Assembly: GCA_003118195.1 (NCBI GenBank)
Contig: BEXV01002426.1
Span: 3,835-41,192, forward strand
Direction: 5' to 3'
From: Hemicentrotus pulcherrimus
Taxonomy: Eukaryota; Echinodermata; Echinoidea; Camarodonta; Strongylocentrotidae
DNA length: 37,358 nt
The notes below the pieces were generated by a model. That model did not search any database, was not told the origin of the DNA, and saw only the letters and a program-made list of their open reading frames with translations. The position numbers were made by a program, and so were the translations under genes. Below, one piece after another: positions 18,765 to 28,881 of this stretch; the first letter of the stretch is position 1, and every line of letters starts with the position of its first letter.

Positions 18765-19128
18765 GTATGAATGTCAAAGAGAGAAAGAAAAATTGTTATT
18801 GATGGAGAGAAGAATAGATGTTCTAGATGGTTGGGTTAATGGAGGTTTGCAATTCTCTAGATGTAATTGGCTGAGAAAAAGGAGAATCATATGAAGATGG
18901 AAGTGCAGGGAGGATAATTTTTAGCGGGCAGAAAAAAAGGAAAATACTTTTATACCCAGTTGCATTGTGGAACAAACTGTCTAGAAGTTATTCTGAACAG
19001 TTTACGGTCTAGGAAATATGAATAATTTTGTGTTATGAGGTTTTTTCTGAATTTTGCCAATCTCTCAAAAATTAAAGAAACTGCACAAAGTAGTGGATGA
19101 AATTGACAAAAATGAAATTGTAGCATCA

Positions 19129-19388
19129 GGGGGGAGTTTCACAAAGATCCTAAGTTGAACTTAACAATAATGGAAAGCTGTTAGCATCCATGAAAATATT
19201 TTGTAAAACTTATTTTCATATTTTCTATTATCATGGGAGATTTCAATGTTCCTGATGTGGAATTTATAAAAAGTCTAAAATACTTAAATGTTTGCTTTTG
19301 AATACATTTTATTTTAAGGCTACAAATCGCTCTCCATAATATTTAAGTCCAAGTTAAGTTCGACTTAGGATCTTTGTAAAACACCCCC
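19129..19388. mobile_element. GGGGTGTTTCAC-family element, further copy
   Basis: The left end GGGGGGAGTTTCACAAAGAT and right end ATCTTTGTAAAACACCCCC match the copy at 18429-18720, with shared internal blocks (GGAAAGCTGTTAGCATC, CTCTCCATAATATTTAAGTC). Flanking CAG occurs on both sides (CATCAG| and |CAGTACC). Confidence 0.85.
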
Positions 19389-19540
19389 CAGTACCTGTAA
19401 TTACTCCATGCAAAGTTGGAAACAATTTGTCCTGGAATTGAAATTGGAATTTCTCTGACCTGTGCTTTCTTTATTCTTTGATCATGCACTTCCAATTTCC
19501 CTTTTTATAATCAGTTTTTAATTTGTATTTTTTGGTTGCA

Positions 19541-19765
19541 ATTAATAATAATAATAACGATAATAATGGAGGCTTCTCATATCGGGCAAATGTCATTCAC
19601 GTTGTGACGCTCCTGGTGCTGCCCAGATTATTACCCTGGCTTTAGCAAGGCAGCCACTGCGCCGCTTTAGCATTTCAAGGAATTAATTCCTGCCAGGTTA
19701 CCTTATACATCACCTGGGTTGAGTGTGGCAAATGTAGATCATTGTCTTGTCAAAGGACATTAATA
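19541..19765 (-). mobile_element. SINE-like element, minus strand
   Basis: Read on the minus strand it has the core CTACATTTGCCACACTCAACC and CCAGGTGATG shared with 7740-7945 and 13861-13995. It ends in an ATTATTATTATT tail, which lies at 19541-19565 on the plus strand as AATAATAATAATAACG. It ends about 40 bases before the W12 acceptor. Confidence 0.75.
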
Positions 19766-19804
19766 AATAAATAAAGGAAAAACAAATTTGTGCTTGAATC
19801 TTAG

Positions 19805-20002
19805 AGGAGGCAATCAAGAAGGATAGCGAGAAGGTAGCACAAGCCATCCAGCAGAACGACCCCAATGTCATTGCAGCAAAGGCATCAAGCATCGCTAGGC
19901 GTGCCCAGCGGGTTGCCGTGGTAGCATCCAAGGAAGCTGCCAACTCTGAGGACCCCAAGTTTGTCCAAGATGTCAGTAGGGCAGCCAATCAGCTTTCAGG
20001 AG
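19805..20002 (+). CDS. VCL: Vinculin exon W12 (D4 region)
   Basis: 198 bases, phase 1 to 1. The acceptor is CTTGAATCTTAG and the donor GGAG|gtgaga. The translation [20 protein letters not shown] ... NSEDPKFVQDVSRAANQLSG aligns with vertebrate [20 protein letters not shown] ... [33 protein letters not shown] and NSEDPKF are exact or near-exact family blocks. Confidence 0.97.
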
Positions 20003-20379
20003 GTGAGAGGTCATAAATGTCATAGTTCAAGGGTCAAGTTAAAGTTTATCCAGTTTTGTAAAGAACAGTTCCCCCATATGGGACAAGAATAATCAAAGAT
20101 TGGCTGTATGGTACATTTGTATATTTTATTCAAAATAGAAGAGCTTAAAAACTTACTGAGCTTTCTTATTATGATTAAAAATCTTGTAACTTACGATTTG
20201 CTAAGAGATATAATGTGGGTATCCCAAAACAATCTATCATCAATTTCAATCCCTAATTTCTAACCAAATGATGTGAGTGCCGGGCTAGTATTCAAACCCT
20301 CAAACTCTAAATTGAGAGTACAGTGCATGAATACCATGATGGCTCCACAAAACTAATCAAATGTTGTCCTGATGCCTGT

Positions 20380-20975
20380 AATAATAAAAATAATAATATT
20401 CAGCTTTTATATAGCGCTTAATACATCTCGGACGTAAAGCGCTTTACGGATTTACTTTTACCCGGTCATTGGATTCAGTGCTTGACCTCGCACATTTTGT
20501 GCACAATCTTTACTCCTTGGGGAGCATTCCAGCCAGACGTTACTTGACGCTAAAAAACTGTTTGACCAACAGTGATGGTCGCATCCTACTGGGTACCCAT
20601 TTTTACACCTGGGAGGTGTTTCATAAAGCTGTGCTTAATGTTACGCATGACTTTACAAATGACTTTAATATGAAGAGCTAAATGGGATTCTCAAATCCTT
20701 TAAATCGCATAAGCTACAATTTATATATGCAGATGTAGATCAACCTTATCTTTATTAACAAAACATTTCAATGCAAAGTGTATTTTGGCCACGATTTAAT
20801 TGAGATTATGGGAAATACAGTCACACTTTGTTAAAATGTCAGGAAACACTTTGAACATCCATTTGGCTTTTCATATTCAAATCATTTGTCTAAGTCATTC
20901 ATAACTTTATGCACAGCTTTATGAAACACTCCCCTGGGCGGAGAGTAGCAAGTGTACTTTTCGCTGAGATACTTT
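20380..20975 (-). mobile_element. SINE-like element interrupted by a MITE
   Basis: 20380-20608 (AATAATAAAAATAATAATAT tail, then TATATAGCGCTTAATACATC, GGGTACCCATTTTTACACC) continues at 20939-20975 (CGGAGAGTAGCAAGTGTAC). Read on the minus strand, the CCAGGTGTAAAAATGGGTAC core resembles the other SINE-like copies. The interruption is the element at 20614-20933. Confidence 0.7.
20614..20933. mobile_element. MITE-like element nested in the SINE
   Basis: AGGTGTTTCATAAAGCTGTG at the left is mirrored by GCACAGCTTTATGAAACACT at the right. CTGGG occurs directly on both outer sides (20609-20613 and 20934-20938), consistent with a target-site duplication. There is no coding sequence. Confidence 0.82.
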
Positions 20976-21007
20976 ATTGCATTTGTCTTTTTATTGTGCC
21001 CTTTCAG

Positions 21008-21099
21008 ACATCCCTCCATCTGTGACCGCAGCTAAAGGTGTGACGCTCAACCCTGCAGATCGGAATGCCCAGGACAAGTGGTTCACTGCTAACAAACAG
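21008..21099 (+). CDS. VCL: Vinculin exon W13 (end of D4)
   Basis: 92 bases, phase 1 to 0. The acceptor is GTGCCCTTTCAG and the donor CAG|gtaata. The translation is DIPPSVTAAKGVTLNPADRN AQDKWFTANKQ. Similarity to vertebrates is weaker here ([20 protein letters not shown]). This is the last head exon before the linker. Ending in phase 0, it can join either W14 or W21 in frame. Confidence 0.88.
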
Positions 21100-21126
21100 G
21101 TAATATATCCCTGCATAACTCCCAGT

Positions 21127-21270
21127 TACTATCTCATAGTTACATGTACTATCTCACAGATACTATCTTACAGATACTATCTCACAGATACTATCTCACA
21201 GATACTATCTCACAGATACTATCTCACAGATACTATCTCACAGATACTATCTCACAGATACTATCTCACA
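21127..21270. repeat. 14-bp minisatellite, about 9 units
   Basis: Tandem TACTATCTCACAGA units start 27 bases after the W13 donor. Each unit contains TCTCACAG, which looks like the end of a 3' splice site. Confidence 0.95.
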
Positions 21271-21964
21271 CAAGGGGCTTCAGATTCATTCATTAGTCTG
21301 ATGTCATTACAAACATATTTGATTTCTCTCCTTATATGTTTTTATTTGGAATAAGTACAAACATGATTGTATTTCCCTCAATTACATTTTCTTAAAGGTG
21401 ACATTACTGCAAAACGCTTTTGTTTATTTATGTTAATCTTTGAAATACATTTGTTTATTTATGTAATCTTTGAAATACATTTTTTTTTGTATTGATGTTA
21501 ATCTTTGAAATACATTTCTTATTTATGTTAATCTGTGAAATGGATACATCTCTACAGATTTTTTGTTTGTATTCTTTTGTATTTTTATTAAATGCAAGAG
21601 TTGTATATACTATATCCGGTTAATTTTGAAGTTATTTTCCTACAGTTTGTATATTTTGTATACCGTAATAATGCTTAAATAATCAGTATACTAGTAATTC
21701 AGCTTCGTTCTGAATGAATTTAAAAAAAAGAGGATTCTGTTTTTTTGTTTGTATATCATGATTATTTAAGAGTTGTGTATCTGTCGGCAATGTCCCCATC
21801 ATGTATAAATTGTAAGACAATGACTTTTGTCTGTTTATTTAATGATGATTATTAATGTCGTGTTTTCAGAGTGAATATGTAAATATATGATCTATTTCTC
21901 AACATATAGATGAATATTCATGATGTATTTGCAATGAATATGTATAAGTTTATCTCTCCTATAG
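21271..21964 (+). other. Intron W13-W14, rest
   Basis: A loose repeat with 'ttaatctttgaaatacattt' recurs between 21434 and 21545. The rest is AT-rich with no feature. Confidence 0.7.
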
Positions 21965-22087
21965 TTGATGAAGTCAGTAGCAGCAGTGCGTATCCCCCTC
22001 ACCGTTGAAATACCTCTGGAGCAGTCCCTTCCTCCACCACCTCCGCTCCCCCCTATGGGAGCAATGGAACACTCCGCAGTGCCACAG
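21965..22087 (+). CDS. VCL: Vinculin linker exon W14 (proline-rich, phase 0-0)
   Basis: 41 codons. The acceptor is TCTCCTATAG and the donor CAG|gttgtt, lacking both a purine at +3 and G at +5. The translation is LMKSVAAVRIPLTVEIPLEQ followed by SLPPPPPLPPMGAMEHSAVP Q. Its first part resembles the vertebrate end-of-D4 helix ([12 protein letters not shown]) and it also resembles W21 (DVGDVRQALTVNQEP), so it may be an old duplicate of that exon. LPPPPP is a candidate EVH1 (Ena/VASP) ligand, where vertebrates use FPPPPP. If the donor is skipped, the frame runs to a stop at about 22165. Confidence 0.85.
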
Positions 22088-23976
22088 GTTGTTGACCTCA
22101 TTCTTGCCCATCATATGCAAAGTGATATGCAAATAAGTCCCTTATGTACCTCCCTCTCTCATTAATCATTCATAAGATGTGTAGCTGGCTAACCAAATAA
22201 ACAAAATTGCATTTTCTCTGTAGCATGTGTAGCTGTATAAAACAAATAATTGCCCATTCAATTGTATGTACATGTTTTGTCTTAATCATGTAAACCGTGT
22301 TGTCATTGTGTGTGAATGCACATGAAATATGTAGATAGGAAAGTTAATCATATGCAAATTTATGCAGATATATCAATGTTTTTAGCCTTAATAATCTTCT
22401 TTCCCGCCAGTCATGCAGTTTTCTTGTGTACTAACTTGCAGGTCGTCATCCATTTCCTCCTTTAGATCTCTATTGTCCTCAGCATGTCTGATGACCTGAT
22501 GAATATTCATGTAGCTCAGGATTGAAGCAGCCAATTAGCTAACAGCATGTTAATGAGTATGTATATAGACAAAACTCAATGAGCACACATCACTTCTATG
22601 CACCTACTAACACAAGATACATTTATTGTGTCAATATGATAATTTAAATGCAAATGAAATTCCTGAAACAGTGTTGGAGGGATGGTATTTATAAAGAAAA
22701 TATGGCACAAGTCCAATTTGAAGAAACACTTTCAAGGGTTGTTTTATGATGGACTGATTTTGCTAATTAATTAATTTTGCCTTTGCTAAAATTTTAAGAT
22801 ATTTTTTTCTTCTAAACATGAAACGACTGATTAATTTGAGATTGCTGGATGATTGCTTGATTGTGAAACTGTTTCTATCATGATGAAAATTCATTCTGTA
22901 AGTACGTGCTGGTCTGGGAGATATGGCTGATGCAGTGTGCTAATTGTGTGTGTATATTTGTTTGTTGACTGAATTATTGCTAGAAAAATGAAAGTACATG
23001 TTCTCATTTTATAGTTGTCTTTTATTTCTAGGAGGTTTATGCCATTTGCATGAAAACCAGGCAATTTATGTTTCATACACATTCAGAGAAAATTTCAAAA
23101 TGACCCCTCAATAGCATTGAGAGGTTTAGTCTCATTTAGTTGGCTGTCTTTTTGGAGCCCAAAATATATTTGAGCTCAAAAGAAGAAAACAGTTATGTTG
23201 CTTTGGGTTATGATGAAATGAATGTTATAGGGAAAACAGCAGCTAATCGTAGTCATTGATAAAGGCATTCCTTTTACTTCATGAGAAGGATACTGCATAT
23301 ACCATTTACTAACAGATGCACAACTGCACACAATCCAAATGGTCCATGAGACCACTTGCACTTTAAAATGCACTGTACATGATATACACTTGACAAGCAT
23401 GTAATTGTTGTGAAGTTAATTGTTCTACTCTTGTTGAAAATTTACATTTAGTTTGTTTCTGATCTTTCATTTTATGTTTCAAATTTAAACAAAACAATCG
23501 GAAGTTGATATTAAATTTTGGCTTATTTGATATTAAAAAGAGATTTAATTTGATTGCATAGCTATTGAAACAGCATAGCCTTACTATTCTTCTGTGCGTA
23601 CGGTAATAATTAAGCGTTTGGAAAGTCTTTTAAAAACTGCATTTCCAAGATCCAAAGGCATGCAATACAAAGGAATTGTTTCAGACTAAAAGAATATGAC
23701 CATTCAGCAAAAAAAGTATTGAAGAAGACATTACGTTGACCATCTACTAAGCCATTTAATAGAAATTACTTATTTCAATTGGGATATACTTTTATTAGAA
23801 ATCTACTATTAATTGGGATATTATTAGAAATCTACTGTTGACTGACATTTAAATGTGTAGAATATTTGCTATACAGCCATATGATAAACTGTTAAACAAA
23901 GGCATGGAATGATACAAATTATGTTAAGATAGGCAAAGTCATTGATGATGGATTGATTGGGTGGTTTTATCCGTAG
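22088..23976 (+). other. Intron W14-W15
   Basis: 1889 bases of AT-rich DNA. I searched for further phase-0 proline-rich exons and found none with splice sites. A locally repeated AGAAATCTACTATTAATTGGG-type motif occurs around 23760-23840. Confidence 0.7.
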
Positions 23977-24102
23977 AGAGGGCCTAGCTCCTTTGCTCCA
24001 GTCCAAGCATCGTCGGGCTACTCAACTGAGAGTGCACCTCCCGTGCCTCCTCCTCCTCCGCCAGGCTCCGCCTACTCCAGACAAGCCACACCCTCTTACC
24101 AG
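23977..24102 (+). CDS. VCL: Vinculin linker exon W15 (proline-rich, phase 0-0)
   Basis: 42 codons. The acceptor is GGTTTTATCCGTAG and the donor CAG|gttgat. The translation is RGPSSFAPVQASSGYSTESA PPVPPPPPPGSAYSRQATPS YQ. It is a disordered Ser/Pro/Tyr-rich segment with a VPPPPPPG run that could bind profilin, SH3 or EVH1 domains. No vertebrate vinculin counterpart. The real-exon call rests on an uninterrupted frame, matching phase, splice sites and composition shared with its neighbours. Cross-species or cDNA support is lacking. Confidence 0.8.
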
Positions 24103-24767
24103 GTTGATTATGATGTGTTGAATATTCATATACTTTGTGATTATATCACAGAAGCAGATCATGTTTCTATTTGAGATAGCTACATGAAGCAATGACTGTT
24201 TGTGTCTGTGGTAAAGATGGATTGGCTGGTTTGTCATCCATGACTGCATTCGATGCAAGTAGGACCATTGGTATCAAATAGTTAAAATCATTTTTGAAAA
24301 ATAAATTGATAGTTAGAATTAAAAGACCATGTTTTGTCCAATTAATGTGAAATTGAAGATAGAATAATCTAAACTTGTTAACTAATTCATATTTATCGAA
24401 AATAATATCGCTAGCGATATTATTTTGTCTCACAATGTATGGTCAAAAAGGGATCTGAAAGATCACAATGTTTCGATACTTATCCGCAATGAGTAATATA
24501 TTTAGCATTATTAATTCAAATATGTTTACAAAGAATTTCTTGTTTTCTATTTATGTAGAAATAAAACCATACAAACTTAATTCCTACTCCCCCCAACAAA
24601 AAAAAAAGGGAAAACAAATGAAAAAAGAATCATGGAGTGCGCATCCTAACAGATTTTGACCAACGCTTCTACTAAGTTTAAAGAAAAGAGAAATTGAAAT
24701 CATTAATTGTGCATTTGAAAATGATCAGTGTACTTACTGCATTTCTTTTCATCCTATCACCTCACAG
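24103..24767 (+). other. Intron W15-W16
   Basis: No gene or repeat recognised in its 665 bases, apart from A-rich runs around 24595-24630. Confidence 0.7.
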
Positions 24768-24911
24768 CCACCTTACCTTCAAGCTGACCACCCTACTCCT
24801 CTTCCTTCTCCTCAGTCTCAGTCATATCCATCATCCCTGAATGACCATTCTTATCACCATGACAACCAACCTGAATCCTACTCCCACCCTCCAGCCTACT
24901 TCCAGGACGAG
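24768..24911 (+). CDS. VCL: Vinculin linker exon W16 (phase 0-0)
   Basis: 48 codons. The acceptor is CTATCACCTCACAG and the donor GAG|gttacc. The translation begins PPYLQADHPTPLPSPQSQSY and ends YSHPPAYFQDE. It is rich in Pro, Ser, Tyr and His. HPPAY contains a PPxY motif, the usual ligand of WW domains. Joined to W15 it also forms SYQPPYL. The donor is weak, and use of the exon needs transcript evidence. Read-through ends at a stop soon after (near 24957). An inverted-repeat element begins about 30 bases downstream. Confidence 0.78.
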
Positions 24912-24940
24912 GTTACCCTCCTGCTGCTTTCTGCGCTCCT

Positions 24941-25260
24941 AACTCTTATCCTACCATAATGAATACAGCCCAGTGCAATTAGGGCTAATCCCCATTGTGC
25001 CAAGCCACAAATCCCCCCTGTGCCAAGTTTATTTTGAGATAATCTGATGCACGCGAAGGTACGATCAATAGCGCGCCGAATCACTCAGCACAGTACAATG
25101 AACATAAACAATAACTGCTATTACCAATGCAAGCAAGCATGCATTAAGCAGCGAAGTGGTGGCTCGCTCGCGTGAATTAAGCAGCCAATCGATAGCGTGC
25201 TCGCGTGTACAAAGCACTATAACGGTAGCGTGCATGGGGCCTTATGGCAGGATATGAGTT
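24941..25260. mobile_element. Inverted-repeat element just after the W16 donor
   Basis: AACTCTTATCCTACCATAA at the left pairs with TTATGGCAGGATATGAGTT at the right, two mismatches in 19. The interior is CpG-rich (GCGCGCC, GCTCGCTCGCG, GTGCTCGCG) compared with the surrounding intron. It looks like a MITE and has no coding sequence. Confidence 0.82.
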
Positions 25261-25765
25261 AACTAGTTTTTCATCATCAACCCTTTTTCTGTTTTCCCTT
25301 TTCCATCACTCCTGTTCTTTGTGGATAATAATCATTAATGGTGACAATAATAAAGATCATATTGATAATCAAACATGTACAACATTATTAGCTTAAAGTC
25401 ATGACAGGCAGGTATCCGTTTCAATGGGTACTTAAAGTGCTACTGACAAAGAACTGATATCTTACCTGTAGCCATGCTGCCGAAGCCTTGATTGCTGAGA
25501 TTTGTGGTTTTGGGTGAAAAATACCACAAAGTGTACTCCTTATATTTGTTACTTTGTTTCTTGGTTTCTTATCCCATCTATTCATATTTTGTACAAGGAT
25601 AACTTTTATGGCAATTCTCACCAAAAAAAATGAAATTAAAACTCCCTTGTATTGTCAAATGATGTCAAATTAAACTACCAATTCTCTATGACTTTTTCCA
25701 CTCACTATTTTCAAGTCACTGTCCACTAACAGCTGTTTTGTGTCTATGTCCTTTCCTCTCTACAG
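25261..25765 (+). other. Intron W16-W17, 3' part
   Basis: Unremarkable AT-rich DNA ending in a good pyrimidine tract before W17. Confidence 0.7.
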
Positions 25766-26182
25766 AAAACTCCACTGCATTCTTCTCATCCATACCATGA
25801 CCCATTGACCTCTCTGACCCCAATGTCTGACCTTCGACCTCAAACTTGCCACCCTGTAGCCTCAACTTCCCCTCATGTCCAAACCCTAACTTCTGATCCT
25901 ACCCTAAATGGCTCAACCCCCAACCCTCCTCACCCATACACTGACCCATTGGCCTCTGTGACCCCAATGTCTGATCTTCGACCTCAAACTTGCCACCCTG
26001 TAGCCTCGACCTTCCCTCATGTCCAAACCTTAACTTCTGACCCTACCCTAAATGGCTCAACCCCCAACCCTCCTCACTTTGTCTCAACCTCCTCAGTCCG
26101 TTTGAACCCTTCTCCATTGCATGAATCTGGTGTGACCTCTTCACCCCTTCATGACCTCAGCATGACCCCAGTTGACCTTGAG
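25766..26182 (+). CDS. VCL: Vinculin linker exon W17 (139 residues, internal 48-residue duplication)
   Basis: 139 codons, phase 0-0. The acceptor is TTTCCTCTCTACAG and the donor GAG|gtcagt. This is the largest exon here and the only linker exon with a good donor. Residues 8-55 and 56-103 are two tandem copies of a 48-residue unit (HPY.DPL.S.TPMSDLRPQT ... DPTLNGSTPNPP), 144 bases apart and nearly identical. The remainder (HFVSTSSVRLNPSPLHESGV...) is likewise Ser/Thr/Pro-rich. The segment should be disordered and could be heavily phosphorylated; both points are inference. No family member known to me carries it. Confidence 0.85.
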
Positions 26183-27540
26183 GTCAGTATAGTGCATAAA
26201 AAAGTATATGATCAACAGTTAAAATAGAGTAAATACAAACAAACTTTGCTCCTCAATCCTTGTTACCTGCTGTCAGCCTTTTTTTGGTGAAATTTGTGTA
26301 TTAATGTGTTATTATGGCTACCATTATATTTTGCAATACATCAAAAATTATCTATAAATACATCTCTGGGGAGGATGATACAAATAACATTTATTTGGAA
26401 CAGAACAGCAGACAATTTAACGCAACTGAATGTTAGTAAAGATCACATAGTTTCACCATTTGTGAAAAGATATAGACCGTAGACCGTATCAAATTATTGT
26501 ACTTTAGTTACGTGTCCTAGCTCTTGAATGATACTTAACTCTTTGGTGCATCCTTGCATTTCTAATGTGTTGCCAAATAATCTTAAAAACAGAGTGGACT
26601 TCATAGACAATGGAAAAAAAACACAACAATAGATTACATGAGAAAAAAGCCATTGTGACTGATTGAAGATTAGGAACTGCAAAAATAGTCACAAAAACTT
26701 TTTATTCATGATTCTTTCATCTCATACCAAATACCTTCTATAACTTCTGTTTCTACTGATAATATTCATATTTCTAAATAAGCTTTTGCTATACATGGGG
26801 AAAAATAGGTTCCAACCCTTGAGGGATAAGAGACTTACATTTCAAACAAAACATTACTTTTCACTGGCTACAGACCACTATGATTAATTTGCATACTTAA
26901 ACATAATGCATCTGCCTTTATATAAAACATACACATCTACAAGTCTTATCTCTTTTTATGAAGAAGTCCAATTTTGTAGCCTTTCACACAGCGATGAGCC
27001 ATTTTCTCCTATGACAATTACTCAAGACTTTTATTGTTAGGGTTAGGGTTGGGATTAGCAGTTATGTGTTGGGTCTGGATTTAAGTTCTGAATTTGGTTA
27101 AAGGGATCGGGTAACTTTGCCTCAGATCCTGAAACAAGATCCTTGATTTAGCTCATGCTGCAATGATAATTATAAACCTTTACGTCAGTCAGGAACCCCA
27201 TGGCTTTTACAAGCCTATCGCCTGTCTGTTTATTAAGATATATTTGATAGGAAATCAAAATTTCAAAACTCGTTTTTATAACACTTACAGTCTATTCGAG
27301 GAAATGAGTATGGTAAAAACGGTCACTCAAAGATTTTAACTCTTTTGAGGTACTTCATGATCACTTGGAAGCGCAATTTTTTTAGAGCTTCAATATTACA
27401 CCATATCACAAACACTGATAACACGTGCGGCAAGGTTAGTAGAAGGATCAAGTGTGGTTCAACTCTTTCACACGCTTTATCACTATTGATTTATCCTTTG
27501 AGCTTGAAGTGCTGATAACAGTGTCTTGATTTCTTAACAG
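26183..27540 (+). other. Intron W17-W18
   Basis: Holds the second dispersed repeat copy (27100-27432). A short telomere-like GTTAGGGTTAGGGTT lies at 27036-27051. Otherwise no feature seen. Confidence 0.7.
27100..27432. repeat. Dispersed ~335-bp repeat, copy 2
   Basis: Same order of shared blocks as 6870-7205 (AAAGGGATC.GGTAACTTTG, GCTCATGCTGCAATGATAAT, GTCACTCAAAGATTTT). Its interior differs, so the copies are old. Confidence 0.8.
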
Positions 27541-27621
27541 AATGGTGAGCAGGCCGCAGCGCCTCCCCCTCCCCCGCCCCCACCCCCAAAGGCTACGGCT
27601 TCGGACCAAGCAGGCTACCAG
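27541..27621 (+). CDS. VCL: Vinculin linker exon W18 (poly-proline, phase 0-0)
   Basis: 27 codons. The acceptor is TGATTTCTTAACAG and the donor CAG|gtctct. The translation NGEQAAAPPPPPPPPPKATA SDQAGYQ has nine consecutive prolines, a typical profilin-binding tract. Like W15 it ends in a Tyr-Gln pair before a weak donor. Confidence 0.8.
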
Positions 27622-27718
27622 GTCTCTAAACTTTAACCCTTTGAATGCTCTAACTTTGTCTTGTGGTTTTTGTTTGTGAAGAGTGTTGAGGTGATTTATG
27701 AGATTGATCGACAGTGCA

Positions 27719-28025
27719 GGGGGGTGTTTCAAAGAGATCCTAAGTAGAACTTATCTCCAAGTTGGACTTAACAGTTATGGAAAGCCAATAGCATATATTA
27801 AAATATGTTGCAAAAGTTATTTTGAAAGGCACACAATTTTGATTAAAATGTTTAATATTTTCTATTATCAAGGAGATTTCATGTTCTTGATGTGGAATTT
27901 ATCAAAAGTCTAAAATACTTCAATTTTCGCTTTTGAATATATTTGTTTTAGGGCTACAAATGGCTTTCCATAATTTATAAGCACAACTAAGAGTTAAGTT
28001 CGACTTAAGATCTTTGTGAAACACC
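27719..28025. mobile_element. GGGGTGTTTCAC-family element, further copy
   Basis: The left end GGGGGGTGTTTCAAAGAGAT and right end GATCTTTGTGAAACACC match the copies at 4316, 18429 and 19129, with the same internal blocks (TATGGAAAGCC, AAGGAGATTTCATGTTCTTG). It lies about 100 bases after the W18 donor. Confidence 0.82.
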
Positions 28026-28764
28026 TACATGATCTGGAAGGGTTAAAGATATTTAAAGCTTTGATTGTGATGTGAAAAGTTCACTGGCTATTTTACTTCA
28101 ATCTTTTAATGACAATTGATTGTGTTTTGTGGTTGCAAACTTCTTTGATTCCATTGAGCCAAAGAGTTTTTGACTAATCACCTGAGTGTCCAAAACTACC
28201 CCAAAATATTCTTGTTGTGAACGGTGAGCCACAGAGCAGTCTTTAGGTAGTCCCTTTAACAGAGTTTGTTTCAATGTGGAAAGCTCAGGCAACAGCCACT
28301 TTTGGGGGACCTACCATTCCATGGTTTCTAATTATTGTATATGTGATGAATGTTTGTGGGGTGACTGTGTGGGTGGCTTTATGGATGTGGGTGCGTCTTT
28401 GTGTTCCTGTCATAATTCTATGTATCTTAAGATATCATTTAAAGTATTATCTGTTACATATCTGTGGACATATTAGTGATGCAGTATGAATGAAATAAAG
28501 AAGAATGTATAAAAAGAGCAAGAGAGAGAGAGAGAGAGAGAGAGAGCATATATTAAGATGATATTAAGATGATGGTCAGGATTATAAGACATACACTGGA
28601 AGACTGACAATAGTTTAAAAGGATTACTTACAATTATCTACATTTGCACTATTAATCTAATATTTTTGATATTATTCATAACACTGATGTAGGCATGATG
28701 ACATATGAGTGAACATTGTTATTATTATATTTTTTCTATTTACCCTTAAATTCTCTCATAACAG
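28026..28764 (+). other. Intron W18-W19, 3' part
   Basis: Contains a pure (AG)n microsatellite near 28518-28546. No gene recognised. Confidence 0.75.
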
Positions 28765-28881
28765 CCTTTAGGTACCTCTCGCAATTTTGCTGTAGGCCAT
28801 GGATCTGCACCAAAGAGGGGGCCTTCCGCCCATGACCCAGCAAGCCAACATCAGGGTCCATCTTTTACAATTCCTCAAGAG
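28765..28881 (+). CDS. VCL: Vinculin linker exon W19 (phase 0-0)
   Basis: 39 codons. The acceptor is TCTCTCATAACAG and the donor GAG|gtttca. The translation begins PLGTSRNFAVGHGSAPKRGP and ends SFTIPQE. It is a basic, Ser/Pro/His-rich, likely disordered piece. It is the least proline-rich of the linker exons and has a poor donor, so I am less sure of it than of the others. Confidence 0.7.

Larger units (their letters stand above)
20003..21007 (+). other. Intron W12-W13
   Basis: Mostly a SINE-like element with a DNA element inserted in it (next entries). 20003-20379 is plain AT-rich DNA. Confidence 0.75.

Noticed and set aside
21965..22165. W14 read through its donor as a terminal exon
   Set aside because: The frame stops at about 22165, but no AATAAA signal follows closely except an AATAAA-like AT-rich stretch at 22195. 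The downstream phase-0 exons argue for splicing.
27036..27059. Telomere-like GTTAGGG repeats
   Set aside because: Only about two and a half units, too short to mean more than chance.
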